NCBI GenBank assembly: GCA_049889915.1
Contig: JBMHCM010000048.1
Span: 1-10,675, forward strand
DNA length: 10,675 nt
DNA from: UBA8337 sp049889915
GTDB lineage: Bacteria > Pseudomonadota > Alphaproteobacteria > RS24
Direction: 5' to 3'
Positions 1 to 7,246 of this stretch are shown piece by piece; positions within the stretch are counted from its first letter, which is position 1, and the number at the start of each line of letters is the position of its first letter. The translations under genes and the position numbers were made by a program. The notes under the pieces were generated by a model, which searched no databases, was not told the origin of the DNA, and was given only the letters and a program-made list of their open reading frames with translations.

Positions 1-820
1 AAGTCGGATAGCGCAAGCTCACGCCAAGCTCTTGTTTCAACCGCTCATTACGAATGCGTTTATTGTCGCCATAAAAGCTGCGCGCCATGGGCGACAGCTC
101 GGCCTCGGCAAACGGGGTAAGCGGCGGCGGCGTCACCCCCAAAAGGGCGGCGGCAAAGGCCACCACCTCTTGCGGCGGTGCCGGTTCATCATCGCATACG
201 GAATAAGCGCGCCCGGCTTGCGGCCGATCGATTGAGGCCAATAAAATCTGCGCAATATCGTCGACATGAATGCGTGAAAAAACCTGCCCCGGTTTATCAA
301 TGCGCCGCGCCGTGCCGTTTTGCACACTGCGCAATTGATTGCGCCCCGGCCCGTAAATGCCGGCCAAACGAAAATAATGCATCGGCACATGTTGCGCTGC
401 TGCCAATTGCGCCCAAGCGGCCTCGGCATCCACCCGCCTTTGCCCGCGCGCGCCGACCGCACCGGGCGGCGTGTCTTCGTCAATCCAAGCGCCGCCATGG
501 TCGCCATAAACGCCGGTGGTTGACAGATAGCCGACCCATTGCGGCGCTTCGGCCTGCGCGTTCAAAAGCGATTTTATATAAGGCAGCGCCGGGTCGCCGC
601 TTTCTGTGGGGGCGGCCGACAATAAAATATGCGTCACAGCGGACAGCGGTGCGGAGAATTTTTCGGCACCCAAATGCACCGGCGTGATGTTTTGTGCCTG
701 CAAGCGCGCCGCTTTTTCATCATCACGGCAGCTGGCCGAAAGCTGCCAGCCGCGCGCCGCCAAAAGCGGTGCCAAAGCGGCGGCGCAATAGCCAAAGCCA
801 AAAAACAACATATGCGGCAT
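1..820 (-). CDS. NAD(P)-binding SDR/epimerase-like protein (3' end outside window)
   Basis: Probable NAD(P)-dependent reductase or epimerase of the extended short-chain dehydrogenase (YeeZ-like) type; substrate unknown. The frame is open for 273 codons from the ATG at 820 to the window edge, so the C-terminus is missing, probably by little because relatives are about 270-300 residues. Visible features are a Rossmann glycine motif near the N-terminus (GFGYCAA, residues 8-14), the STTGVYGD segment at 100-107 typical of the active-site strand, FRLAGIYGPGR at 150-160, and VDDIA at 186-190. The usual YxxxK catalytic pair is not evident after Tyr105, so catalysis may be atypical. The start overlaps the queG stop by one base (TAATG) and has an AGGGG ribosome site 8 bases upstream, so it is translationally coupled to queG. 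Confidence 0.8.
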   Translation of the reverse strand, partial: MPHMLFFGFGYCAAALAPLLAARGWQLSASCRDDEKAARLQAQNITPVHLGAEKFSAPLSAVTHILLSAAPTESGDPALPYIKSLLNAQAEAPQWVGYLSTTGVYGDHGGAWIDEDTPPGAVGARGQRRVDAEAAWAQLAAAQHVPMHYFRLAGIYGPGRNQLRSVQNGTARRIDKPGQVFSRIHVDDIAQILLASIDRPQAGRAYSVCDDEPAPPQEVVAFAAALLGVTPPPLTPFAEAELSPMARSFYGDNKRIRNERLKQELGVSLRYPT

Positions 821-1953
821 TAATCCATCCCCTGCACGGCGCGCCATTCGGCCAGCACCATTGCTTGCGTCTCTCGCGCCATATAGGTGGGGGCGGCGCG
901 CTTGGCCAATCCGGCATCGAGCTGTGCCATCGCCCACACCGCGCTGGCCCGCACCACCGGTGCCGCATCATCTAAGGCGGTTTGCACGGCTTTTATATGC
1001 GCGGTTTTTGGGGCCGTCATATTGCCCAGCGCCATCAGCACATTACGCAGCATATGATCGCGGCCGGTGCGCTTTATCGGCGTGCCGGCAAAAAAGGCGC
1101 GAAAAGCGGCATCATCCATGGCCAGCAGGGACAGCAAATCGGGCAGCTGCATTTTTTCATTCAGCGCCAATTTGGTTTCCTGCGCTTGCGCGGCATATTT
1201 ATTCCACGGGCAAACCGCCAGACAATCATCGCAACCATAAATATGATTGCCCATAAGCGGCCGCAAATCGGCGTCAATCATGCCCTTATGCTCAATCGTC
1301 AGATAAGAAATACAGCGGCGCGCATCGAGCTTATAGGGCGCCGGAAACGCTTTGGTCGGGCAAATGTCGAGACAGGCCGAACACGAGCCGCAATGGTCTT
1401 GCTCCGGCGCATCGGCAGATAATTCTAGCGTGGTAAAAACCGAGCCGAGAAACAACCAAGAGCCGCGTTGGCGCGATACCAAATTCGTGTGTTTGCCCTG
1501 CCAGCCCAAACCGGCTTTCTGGGCCAGCGGCTTTTCCATCACCGGCGCGGTATCGACAAACACTTTCACCTCGGCGGCGGTTTCTGCCACCAGCCAGCGG
1601 GCCAGCGCTTTCAATTTCTTCTTCACCACATCGTGATAATCACGCCGTTGCGCATAGACCGAAATGACCCCTCGATCGGTCTGCGCCAGACCGGCCAACG
1701 GGTCGCTTTCAGGGCCGTAATTCAAGCCCAGCATGATGACGCTTTTGGCGTCGGGCCATAAATGTTGCGGCGCGCTGCGCTCATGCACACGCTCTTCCAT
1801 CCACTGCATTTGCCCGTGATGACCGGCCGCCAAAAAGCTTTTCAGCCCATCGCCACGGGCGGCATCGGCCGCAGCCGGCGCAATTCGGCACAGGTCAAAA
1901 CCAAGCCGCTGCGCTTCAGCGATAATATCGGTTTTCAGCTGCTCGCTCATCAT
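820..1953 (-). CDS. queG: Epoxyqueuosine reductase QueG
   Basis: Cytoplasmic cobalamin- and iron-sulfur-dependent enzyme that reduces epoxyqueuosine to queuosine at tRNA position 34, the last step of queuosine synthesis. Numbered from the ATG at 1953 (377 residues), the catalytic aspartate lies in VDTAPVMEKPLA (Asp134). The ferredoxin-like part holds CGSCSACLDICP (Cys188, 191, 194, 198), Cys214 and CDDCLAVCP (Cys241, 244, 248), enough for two [4Fe-4S] clusters. The C-terminal 75 residues are HEAT-like (VRASAVWAMAQL). Length and all key residues fit an intact family member. Start is uncertain: the frame can begin at TTG 1962, ATG 1953 or ATG 1950, and none has a clear Shine-Dalgarno site. I chose the first ATG. 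It sits 15 bases after the gst stop and overlaps the next gene by one base. Confidence 0.95.
   Translation of the reverse strand: MMSEQLKTDIIAEAQRLGFDLCRIAPAAADAARGDGLKSFLAAGHHGQMQWMEERVHERSAPQHLWPDAKSVIMLGLNYGPESDPLAGLAQTDRGVISVYAQRRDYHDVVKKKLKALARWLVAETAAEVKVFVDTAPVMEKPLAQKAGLGWQGKHTNLVSRQRGSWLFLGSVFTTLELSADAPEQDHCGSCSACLDICPTKAFPAPYKLDARRCISYLTIEHKGMIDADLRPLMGNHIYGCDDCLAVCPWNKYAAQAQETKLALNEKMQLPDLLSLLAMDDAAFRAFFAGTPIKRTGRDHMLRNVLMALGNMTAPKTAHIKAVQTALDDAAPVVRASAVWAMAQLDAGLAKRAAPTYMARETQAMVLAEWRAVQGMD
829..833 (-). promoter_or_regulatory. Ribosome binding site AGGGG for the SDR gene
   Basis: AGGGG on the minus strand lies 8 bases before the ATG at 820, inside the last codons of queG. It supports this ATG rather than the internal Met4 as the start. 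Confidence 0.55.
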
Positions 1954-1968
1954 CGGCGCCAAACGCGC

Positions 1969-2646
1969 TTAAAAATCCGGATCGGCATAATAAGGCGGCG
2001 GCCGCATGCCGGCCACATGGTCGGCCAAAAGCGGCCGGAAAGACGGCCGTGATTTCAGCCGCGCATACCAATCGCGCACGGTCGGCCATAATTTCCACGG
2101 CACATCGCCGGTATAATCGAGGCACGACAGATGCGCCGCCGCCGTCAGATCAGCCATGCTCATTTCGCCGCCGGCCAGCCAATCACGGCTTTGCAGCAAA
2201 TAGGTAATATATTCCAAATGCAAATTGAGATTGTGCAGCCCGATGCGCACGGTTTGCATATCCGGCCCGCCGCCGCCATCGCTGTCGCTCATAAAACGGC
2301 GATCGATTTTTTCATATGTTATCAGCTTGCCGACTTCATCATTGAATTTGTCATCAAACCAAGCGGTGATGCGGCGCACTTCGGCGCGCACCAGACCGGA
2401 GCGCGGCAGCATGGGCAGCGCGCCGCCTTTTTCTTCCAACCATTCGGAAATCGCATAATGACCGGCGATGGTGCCGGCATCGCCGACCAGCACCGGCACT
2501 TCGCCGGACGGGTTGAGCATCAAAAAATCCAGACGCCGCTCCCAAGGCCGCTCTTCAACATATTCCACGGCAAATTTTTTCTCCGCCAGCAACAGGCGGA
2601 CTTTGCGGGAAAACGGACAAATCGGTTGATGAAACAGCGTGGCCAT
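1969..2646 (-). CDS. Glutathione S-transferase family protein
   Basis: Cytosolic GST-fold protein of 225 residues, a normal length. The N-terminal thioredoxin-like domain (about 1-75) has CPFSRKVR at 10-17, where Cys10 occupies the catalytic position as in beta/omega-type GSTs, GEVPVL at 49-54 with the cis-proline Pro51 that contacts glutathione, and the following helix GHYAISEWLEE. The all-helical C-terminal domain (about 85-205) includes WLAGGEMSMADL at 156-167, with the conserved N-capping Asp of the family. The substrate cannot be told from sequence. It is the first gene of a compact gst-queG-SDR operon and is divergent from uppP. There is no Shine-Dalgarno before the ATG at 2646. A possible promoter is minus-strand TTGCCC (2676-2681), a 17-base spacer and TAATTT (2653-2658), which would give a very short or absent leader. 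Confidence 0.9.
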   Translation of the reverse strand: MATLFHQPICPFSRKVRLLLAEKKFAVEYVEERPWERRLDFLMLNPSGEVPVLVGDAGTIAGHYAISEWLEEKGGALPMLPRSGLVRAEVRRITAWFDDKFNDEVGKLITYEKIDRRFMSDSDGGGGPDMQTVRIGLHNLNLHLEYITYLLQSRDWLAGGEMSMADLTAAAHLSCLDYTGDVPWKLWPTVRDWYARLKSRPSFRPLLADHVAGMRPPPYYADPDF

Positions 2647-2781
2647 AGAACCAAATTAAGCCTGTTGCCGATTTGGGGCAAGCAGACTTCGCGGCCGGAC
2701 ATTATTTGTCGGCATGTGTCGGCGGCACGATTATTGACCGTAAGATTGACCATAAGGGGGCAAGCGGTTTAGCGTGCCGCC
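2647..2781. promoter_or_regulatory. Divergent gst/uppP intergenic region
   Basis: The 135-base gap between two divergently transcribed genes must hold both promoters. For gst, minus-strand TTGCCC-17-TAATTT is a weak candidate. For uppP, two TTGACC hexamers (2734-2739, 2746-2751) look like -35 elements, but no good -10 lies at the right spacing. Two short repeat pairs occur: TGTCGGC at 2707-2713 and 2717-2723, and the 12-base tandem repeat listed separately. No terminator or small ORF is supported. Confidence 0.5.
2733..2756. repeat. 12-base tandem repeat upstream of uppP
   Basis: ATTGACCGTAAG at 2733-2744 is followed directly by ATTGACCATAAG at 2745-2756: two copies, one mismatch. The repeat ends 25 bases before the uppP start codon. 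It could be a pair of regulator sites, a duplicated -35 element, or replication slippage. Confidence 0.75.
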
Positions 2782-3594
2782 ATGTCTGTCGAATTGATTG
2801 CCGCGCTGGCGCTTGTGCAAGGCGTCACTGAATTTATCCCGGTTTCTTCCTCCGGCCATTTGGTGTTGGGCCATGCGCTATTGGCCGGTGATGCGGCAGC
2901 ACAAACGCCAACCGCAGTAATTATCGATGTGGCCTTGCATCTCGGCACGCTGCTGGCGGTGATGGTCTATTTTCGCGCCGATGTCGCGCGTTTGCTCAAC
3001 GGGCTATGGGGCTTGGCGCGGCGGCAAAATGATGCGGCGGCAATGGCCGCAAGGCACATGATATGGGCAACGCTGCCGGTCTTGCTGGCCGCCGGTCTGT
3101 TATTGCTCAGCGGTGTTTTGGAGGTTTTGCGGCAGCCATTGGTGGTCGCTTGGGCCAGTATTGTCTTTGCCGTGCCGCTTTATCTGGCCGACCGCTATGG
3201 CAAAAGCAATGTGAGCTTGGCCGATATGGGCGATCGCCATGCCGTTTTGTTGGGGCTGGCGCAAATTTTGGCGCTTGTGCCGGGGGCCAGCCGCGCCGGT
3301 GTCACCATTACTGCCGGTCGGGCGCTCGGTTTTTCGCGCGAGGCGGCGGCCCGTTATTCCATGTTGATGGCGATGCCAGTGATTGTGTGCTTCGCGCTGC
3401 TCGGCCTGGCTGAACTGATCAGCAAGGGCGATTGGCAGGCGCTTGGGTTGGCCGCGCTTGGCGCGGCACTGGCCGCGCTATTTGCCTTTATCAGCATTGA
3501 TGTGTTTTTGCGCCTGACGCGGCGTTTCAGCCTGCTGCCCTTTGTGCTTTATCGCTTGGCTCTGGGCGGCGCCATTTTGGCAGTCATGGCGTAA
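2782..3594 (+). CDS. uppP: Undecaprenyl-diphosphatase UppP (BacA)
   Basis: Integral membrane phosphatase that converts undecaprenyl diphosphate to undecaprenyl phosphate, recycling the lipid carrier used for peptidoglycan and surface polysaccharide; also linked to bacitracin tolerance. The 270 residues are mostly hydrophobic. Both family signatures are present: QGVTEFIPVSSSGHL (13-27), with Glu17 and His26 at the positions of E. coli Glu21 and His30, and PGASRAG (167-173), with Arg171 as the catalytic arginine. The first glutamate of the E. coli motif is Gln13 here, a substitution I know from other bacterial UppPs. Length matches the family. The ATG at 2782 lacks a close Shine-Dalgarno, but the N-terminus aligns well with relatives. 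It converges with the NDUFA9-like gene after 19 bases, with no obvious terminator between them. Confidence 0.96.
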   Translation: MSVELIAALALVQGVTEFIPVSSSGHLVLGHALLAGDAAAQTPTAVIIDVALHLGTLLAVMVYFRADVARLLNGLWGLARRQNDAAAMAARHMIWATLPVLLAAGLLLLSGVLEVLRQPLVVAWASIVFAVPLYLADRYGKSNVSLADMGDRHAVLLGLAQILALVPGASRAGVTITAGRALGFSREAAARYSMLMAMPVIVCFALLGLAELISKGDWQALGLAALGAALAALFAFISIDVFLRLTRRFSLLPFVLYRLALGGAILAVMA

Positions 3595-3613
3595 AGCCAA
3601 TATTTGCCGGAAG

Positions 3614-4546
3614 CTATTTTTTGCCTGCCGGGCGATAACGCGCCAAATAATCCAACCGTCCGGCAATCGGTTCCGCCGTCAGCCCCAAATCGGCAAAGCT
3701 TTTGGCGTCCTCACTGACCACATTATCGCTGCGCAGCAAAATGAGCTGGTCGGGCGTCAGCAGCGGCTTTGGCATAAATTGCGCAAAAGCGGCGATGACC
3801 CGCGCAGCGGCAAACGGCAGCGGCAGCAATAAACGCTCGCGTTTGGTCTCGGCCAGCATGAGTTGCAATAATTGCTTGAAGCTCAAAACATCCGGCCCGC
3901 CGAGCTCGTAAAGGCCCGCCTCAGCACCATCGAGACAGGCGTCAACCGCGGCCGCCACATCAAAAACCGTGACCGGCTGATAGGCAGTGTCGCCGCCGCC
4001 AATCAAGGGTAGCGCCGGAGCCAACATCGACATGGCGGCGAAACGATTGAAGAAATCATCCTCCGGACCAATAACGATGGACGGACGCAAAATATGTACT
4101 TGCGGCAGGGCCGCCTGAACGGCCTGTTCACCGGCTGCTTTGCTTTGGGCGTAAAGCGAGGCGGAAGCGGCATCGGCACCAATGGCTGAAATATGCACCA
4201 TCTGCTCAATACCGGCCGCAGCAGCGGCTTGCGCAATCGAGGCGGCCCCATCGGCCTGCACGGCGGCGAATTTTTGCGCCCCGCTTTCAAACAAAATACC
4301 GACCGCGTTAATTACCGCATCGGCACCCTGCACAGCGGCGGCCACGCTGTCTGCGTCGCGAATATTGCCATAGACAATTTCAACCTGGCCGGGTTTGCCA
4401 TTGGTTTTCAGCTGCAGCGCTTCATTGGGGCGACGGGTAACCACCCGAATGCGCCAACCGCGTTTGGCCAGACGGCGAACAATATGGCGGCCGACAAATC
4501 CGGTGCCGCCAAAAATAGTGATCAATGCGTTTTTACCGAGCGCCAT
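3614..4546 (-). CDS. Complex I NDUFA9-like NAD(P)-binding protein
   Basis: Atypical SDR-fold protein of 310 residues of the NDUFA9/NmrA-like group, which in mitochondria is an accessory complex I subunit. In alphaproteobacteria its job is not settled, and annotation as an NAD-dependent epimerase would also be defensible. The glycine-rich nucleotide-binding loop GGTGFVG lies at 13-19, followed by a strand ending in VTRRP (36-40), which suggests NADP preference. NAVGI is at 80-84, HISAIGADA at 118-126, YAQSK at 132-136 (a YxxxK pair) and LRPSIVIGPEDDFFNRF at 153-169. The ATG at 4546 is supported by AGGGG 7 bases upstream. A TATATT-like -10 about 40 bases before the start (near 4577-4582) is possible but weak. 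The gene stands alone, convergent with uppP. Confidence 0.85.
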   Translation of the reverse strand: MALGKNALITIFGGTGFVGRHIVRRLAKRGWRIRVVTRRPNEALQLKTNGKPGQVEIVYGNIRDADSVAAAVQGADAVINAVGILFESGAQKFAAVQADGAASIAQAAAAAGIEQMVHISAIGADAASASLYAQSKAAGEQAVQAALPQVHILRPSIVIGPEDDFFNRFAAMSMLAPALPLIGGGDTAYQPVTVFDVAAAVDACLDGAEAGLYELGGPDVLSFKQLLQLMLAETKRERLLLPLPFAAARVIAAFAQFMPKPLLTPDQLILLRSDNVVSEDAKSFADLGLTAEPIAGRLDYLARYRPAGKK

Positions 4547-4553
4547 GCTGCTA

Positions 4554-4558
4554 CCCCT
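4554..4558 (-). promoter_or_regulatory. Ribosome binding site AGGGG for the NDUFA9-like gene
   Basis: AGGGG on the minus strand is spaced 7 bases from the ATG at 4546, which fixes that start. Confidence 0.6.
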
Positions 4559-4675
4559 ACTTCAATTGCTGCCGCCTTGATAATATATCCGGCCCGTCGC
4601 GTGAAGCGAAAAGCGGATTAGCTTGGCGGGTTTTTCACCTTTCGGGCGCGGCGCTGCGGGCAGCGCGTTAAGCGG

Positions 4676-4704
4676 TTGACAAGCCGGCCGCGGCACCGTA
4701 AACC
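4676..4704 (+). promoter_or_regulatory. Promoter of the tRNA-Leu gene
   Basis: A perfect -35 hexamer TTGACA (4676-4681) is followed by a 17-base spacer and TAAACC (4699-4704) as a weak -10. The next bases (ACCGCCAG) form a GC-rich discriminator, as is usual for stable-RNA promoters under stringent control. Transcription would begin about 3 bases before the mature tRNA 5' end at 4714. Confidence 0.55.
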
Positions 4705-4713
4705 ACCGCCAGT

Positions 4714-4800
4714 GCCCAGGTGGCGGAATTGGTAGACGCGCTAGCTTCAGGTGCTAGTGCCCGTATGGGCGTGGAAGTTCGAGTCTTCTCCTGGGCACCA
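4714..4800 (+). tRNA. tRNA-Leu, anticodon CAG
   Basis: The 87-base gene includes an encoded CCA (4798-4800). The acceptor arms GCCCAGG (4714-4720) and CCTGGGC (4790-4796) pair fully, with discriminator A at 4797. The anticodon stem CTAGC (4741-4745) pairs with GCTAG (4753-4757) around the loop TTCAGGT, which places the anticodon CAG at 4748-4750 and reads leucine codon CUG. A long variable arm with an internal CCC...GGG helix (about 4759-4773) marks it as a class II tRNA. The T-loop GTTCGAGTC is standard. Nothing suggests degeneration. Confidence 0.97.
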
Positions 4801-4840
4801 TTACTCCGCAAATGACAAAATGCATCTATTGATAAGTGCG

Positions 4841-5299
4841 CTATTTATACAGCGCATCGTATATGTTCGCGCGCTTGGCGCGTTTGATGATTTTCTCGCA
4901 GGGCAGCAAGTAAATGTTCTTCACCACCTCATTGACCAAAAGGTGCAGACCATCGCCCGGCCGTTGCGCATAAGTGGTGCGCCGCCCCCATTTTGAAACC
5001 ACATAAACCCGAGGGTTATGCTCTGCCGTCATGGCGCGGTAATAATATTTTTGAAAAATATTCAGCTTCTTCTCGCCATGGCGAATGCTGCGCATGATGA
5101 TTTTATCGTATTTTTGACGCGCTTTGGCCGTCGGTTTGAGGCCGCATTTCTGGCCGAGAATATCGGCATAAGCCAGCAGCCGCACCTCATGGCCGGAATA
5201 GCGTTTTTTGACATCTTTCGGAATAAAGGCGGCAGCAGGCTGGCCGGCCAATAGTAAGGCCAACAGGCTGAACACAATCATCGGTTTCTGCATTATCAT
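4841..5299 (-). CDS. Small secreted protein of unknown function
   Basis: I do not recognise this 152-residue protein. It begins with a clear Sec signal peptide: a Lys in the n-region, hydrophobic residues 8-18 and a PAAA site predicting cleavage after Ala24. The mature part of about 128 residues is strongly basic (many Lys and Arg), rich in Tyr, and has two cysteines (Cys52 and Cys134) that could form a disulfide in the periplasm. No lipobox is present. Its start is 3 bases after the stop of the TagF-like gene, so it is probably the last gene of the phosphoramidate operon, though it could be a resident gene that the operon was inserted next to. ATG 5299 and ATG 5293 are both possible starts; the signal peptide fits either. 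It converges with tRNA-Leu, leaving 40 bases between them. Confidence 0.7.
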   Translation of the reverse strand: MIMQKPMIVFSLLALLLAGQPAAAFIPKDVKKRYSGHEVRLLAYADILGQKCGLKPTAKARQKYDKIIMRSIRHGEKKLNIFQKYYYRAMTAEHNPRVYVVSKWGRRTTYAQRPGDGLHLLVNEVVKNIYLLPCEKIIKRAKRANIYDALYK

Positions 5300-5302
5300 G
5301 CG

Positions 5303-6463
5303 CTATTCTGCGTGCCGGTGCTGAAGAATTTCCACAAGAGCTTGCGCCACAACATCGCCACTGGAGCCTAAATTAAAGACCCATTTCTTGCTCAATTTTT
5401 TCAAATTTTCCGGAGATAATTGTTGGTCGGCCAACGCCTCTTTCACAATTTCCGGCAATCTGTCCAAATTTTTTTCAGGTACCAGTACCCCTATTTCATC
5501 TCGGATGAAGACTTCCAATGGCTCAATTTCCAGCTTTTCATAATTCGGGTTATTTACCTTACGTTTGCCATCAACAAACACAACCGGCCGTGCCAGACCG
5601 AAAGCGAACTCAAGGGCCGCACCAGACCAATCACTTACCATAAGGTCTGCTTCCAATAATGACGTGATGGCATCCATCTCTTCATCAAACAGGAAATCGG
5701 CCTCATCTTTAAAGCGCTCTAAAATCGACGCAACGCTCGCTTCCGCATATTGTCGAGTGCGGGGGTGCGGGCGCAAAATTACACGCATGCCAGAATTGAG
5801 AAGCATCTCAACGATTTGCAGACCATGTGTTTCGATTAATCCTTCAGCACCCCAGCTTGGTGCTATCAGGATTGTCGGCTGACTATGTGGCTTAGGCCGC
5901 CCATCAGCTGTCGCCTTTGCCAAAATGGTGTCGAGGCGTCCATAGCCGGCCTCCACAAGACGCTTAGACGGCAGTGATGCCAGCGCCTCTCGCTTTCTTG
6001 TTTCGTCAATGTGGTGAGGCCCGGTACAAAAAATAGTATCGAAGTGATCAAATGCGGCTTCCCGATAGACCATATGCGTACTCACTATGGCGTGATGAAT
6101 ATAGGCATAGTGCACATTTTTAGCTGAGCGCTTAATATGGAACGTCTCAAGATCGGGCATAGTCATAACCAAAATATCCGCATCAAGAGTCGAAAAAAAT
6201 GCCGTCCGCAAAATGCCGTCGCCAATATAGAAACAACGAACACCCATTGGCGGATCGCGATAGAGAGGATCGTCTTCAGAAGAAGTTACGTAAATGACCG
6301 GCGGCGCAAAATATTGCGGCAAAGCCGCCAAAATAGGATTGAAATAGGAAGCATAGCCGGCCCCCTCGGAATAGATAACGATTTGCTTCTCGACACGCGG
6401 GAGATTGAAGAATGCTTGAAAATTGCGCCAAATCCGAAACAAACGCTTTAGACCCGTTATCAT
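5303..6463 (-). CDS. TagF/TagB-like CDP-alcohol phosphotransferase
   Basis: GT-B-fold protein of 386 residues resembling the CDP-glycerol glycerophosphotransferase family. Known members attack the beta-phosphorus of a CDP-linked donor with a glycan hydroxyl, transfer an X-phosphate and release CMP. Motifs are the paired histidines in YAYIHHAIVSTHMVY (119-133), YGRLD (174-178), ILIAPSWGAEG (198-208), the donor-site RPHPRT (231-236) and SDWSGAALEF (277-286). There is no signal peptide; a basic, aromatic N-terminus (about residues 1-20) could bind the inner membrane face. The start is 3 bases after the cytidylyltransferase stop, without a good Shine-Dalgarno, implying coupling. Because the three genes ahead of it would make a CDP-activated phosphoramidate, I infer that this is the transferase that uses it; a glycerol- or ribitol-phosphate transferase is the alternative. 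Confidence 0.82.
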   Translation of the reverse strand: MITGLKRLFRIWRNFQAFFNLPRVEKQIVIYSEGAGYASYFNPILAALPQYFAPPVIYVTSSEDDPLYRDPPMGVRCFYIGDGILRTAFFSTLDADILVMTMPDLETFHIKRSAKNVHYAYIHHAIVSTHMVYREAAFDHFDTIFCTGPHHIDETRKREALASLPSKRLVEAGYGRLDTILAKATADGRPKPHSQPTILIAPSWGAEGLIETHGLQIVEMLLNSGMRVILRPHPRTRQYAEASVASILERFKDEADFLFDEEMDAITSLLEADLMVSDWSGAALEFAFGLARPVVFVDGKRKVNNPNYEKLEIEPLEVFIRDEIGVLVPEKNLDRLPEIVKEALADQQLSPENLKKLSKKWVFNLGSSGDVVAQALVEILQHRHAE

Positions 6464-6466
6464 AAT

Positions 6467-7246
6467 TTACTCGGACAATTGAATGAAAGGCTGAAGCGCT
6501 CCCGTAGCAGCCATTTCTTGATAGGTTTCCAGATCGTCCACCGTATCCACCTCAAGCCATCCATTTTCCACAAAAGCCGCCATGACGGGCATTTTTGCAT
6601 CGATCAGCGCTTGCAAATAGCTGGTGAAATACATATTCTTGAAATCCTGCCCATCATAAACAGCGCGTCGATCCATGTTCTGCCAAAACGCAACAAATCG
6701 CCTGACATAATCTTTTCGCACTTTGGTTAGGCCAATATATTGCCCTTCAATATCAGCATAAGTTTTTGGCTTTCTCCCGATTTCACGGATTGAATTATTG
6801 TCGTCAAGTTTCAGAGTTTCAGCGTCGGCCAGTGGGTCCTCCATTCTGGTTTCCCACAAAGCGCGCCAGTTCCGGTCGATGACCGTCGCCATGCCGGCAT
6901 CCTCATTCATCAACGCGCCAATAACGCTGGGTTGGAATATGATATCGCCATAGCTAATGATTACATCCTCTCCGCCGGTCATCAATTCAGCCGCACAAAA
7001 AAGGGTATGCACCATATTGCTGGATGCATAATCCGGATTGCTCACTAGATGGTCAAAATCCCCGGCAAGTGCATCGGCCTTGTAACCACCTATGACAACA
7101 ATTTCAGAGACGCCGGCTTGGCGCAGTACAGTTATCTGTCTTTGCAAAAGTGGCGTCCCGACCAAGTCAACCATGGCTTTAGGCTTGTCAAGTGTCAGCG
7201 GCATTAATCGCGTGCCTTGGCCGGCTGCCAAAATAAAAGCAATCAT
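6467..7246 (-). CDS. CTP:phosphoglutamine cytidylyltransferase-like enzyme (Cj1416 type)
   Basis: Nucleotidyltransferase of 259 residues. In the Campylobacter jejuni pathway the counterpart Cj1416 joins L-glutamine phosphate to CTP, giving CDP-L-glutamine and pyrophosphate. The signature LAAGQGTRLMPLTLDKPK (6-23) binds the nucleotide, with Lys23 as the conserved lysine. SYGDIIF (98-104) supplies metal ligand Asp101 and EVDTVDDLE (232-240) the second acidic cluster around Asp234. SNMVHTLFCA (76-85), DRNWRALW (124-131), DPLADAETLK (137-146) and GQYIGL (168-173) are group features shared with LicC-like choline-phosphate cytidylyltransferases, so that activity cannot be excluded from this protein alone. 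The neighbouring kinase and hydrolase favour phosphoglutamine. The start overlaps the upstream stop by one base (TAATG) and has GAGGAG 8 bases upstream. Confidence 0.85.
   Translation of the reverse strand: MIAFILAAGQGTRLMPLTLDKPKAMVDLVGTPLLQRQITVLRQAGVSEIVVIGGYKADALAGDFDHLVSNPDYASSNMVHTLFCAAELMTGGEDVIISYGDIIFQPSVIGALMNEDAGMATVIDRNWRALWETRMEDPLADAETLKLDDNNSIREIGRKPKTYADIEGQYIGLTKVRKDYVRRFVAFWQNMDRRAVYDGQDFKNMYFTSYLQALIDAKMPVMAAFVENGWLEVDTVDDLETYQEMAATGALQPFIQLSE

Noticed and set aside
178..687. Plus-strand open frame opposite the SDR gene
   Set aside because: It is antisense to a gene with clear Rossmann motifs; long open frames on the opposite strand are expected at this GC content, and the translation is Arg-, Pro- and Ala-rich without recognisable domains.
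2782..2862. Loss of a catalytic glutamate in UppP (Gln13)
   Set aside because: Gln at this position occurs in other bacterial UppPs; the second glutamate, the histidine and the arginine are intact.
2782..3594. UppP as part of the surface-glycan island
   Set aside because: It recycles the lipid carrier for all such polymers, but it has host-like composition, lies on the other side of the tRNA and belongs to a housekeeping neighbourhood.
4651..4666. Hairpin GCGCTG-CGGG-CAGCGC before the tRNA promoter as a terminator
   Set aside because: The stem is strong, but no T-tract follows on the plus strand, no upstream plus-strand gene needs it, and minus-strand transcription of this stretch is not expected. 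It may be chance in GC-rich DNA.
4775..4800. tRNA 3' end as a proven attachment site
   Set aside because: I saw no second copy of this segment within the window and no integrase, so only the possibility is raised.
4837..4856. Inverted repeat TGCGCT-8-AGCGCA over the end of the secreted-protein gene as a terminator
   Set aside because: The stem is only 6 base pairs and no T-run follows on either strand.
6467..7246. Phosphocholine (LicC-type) decoration pathway
   Set aside because: The cytidylyltransferase alone would allow it, but there is no choline kinase, transporter or LicD-type transferase, and the amidotransferase-type hydrolase has no role in that pathway.
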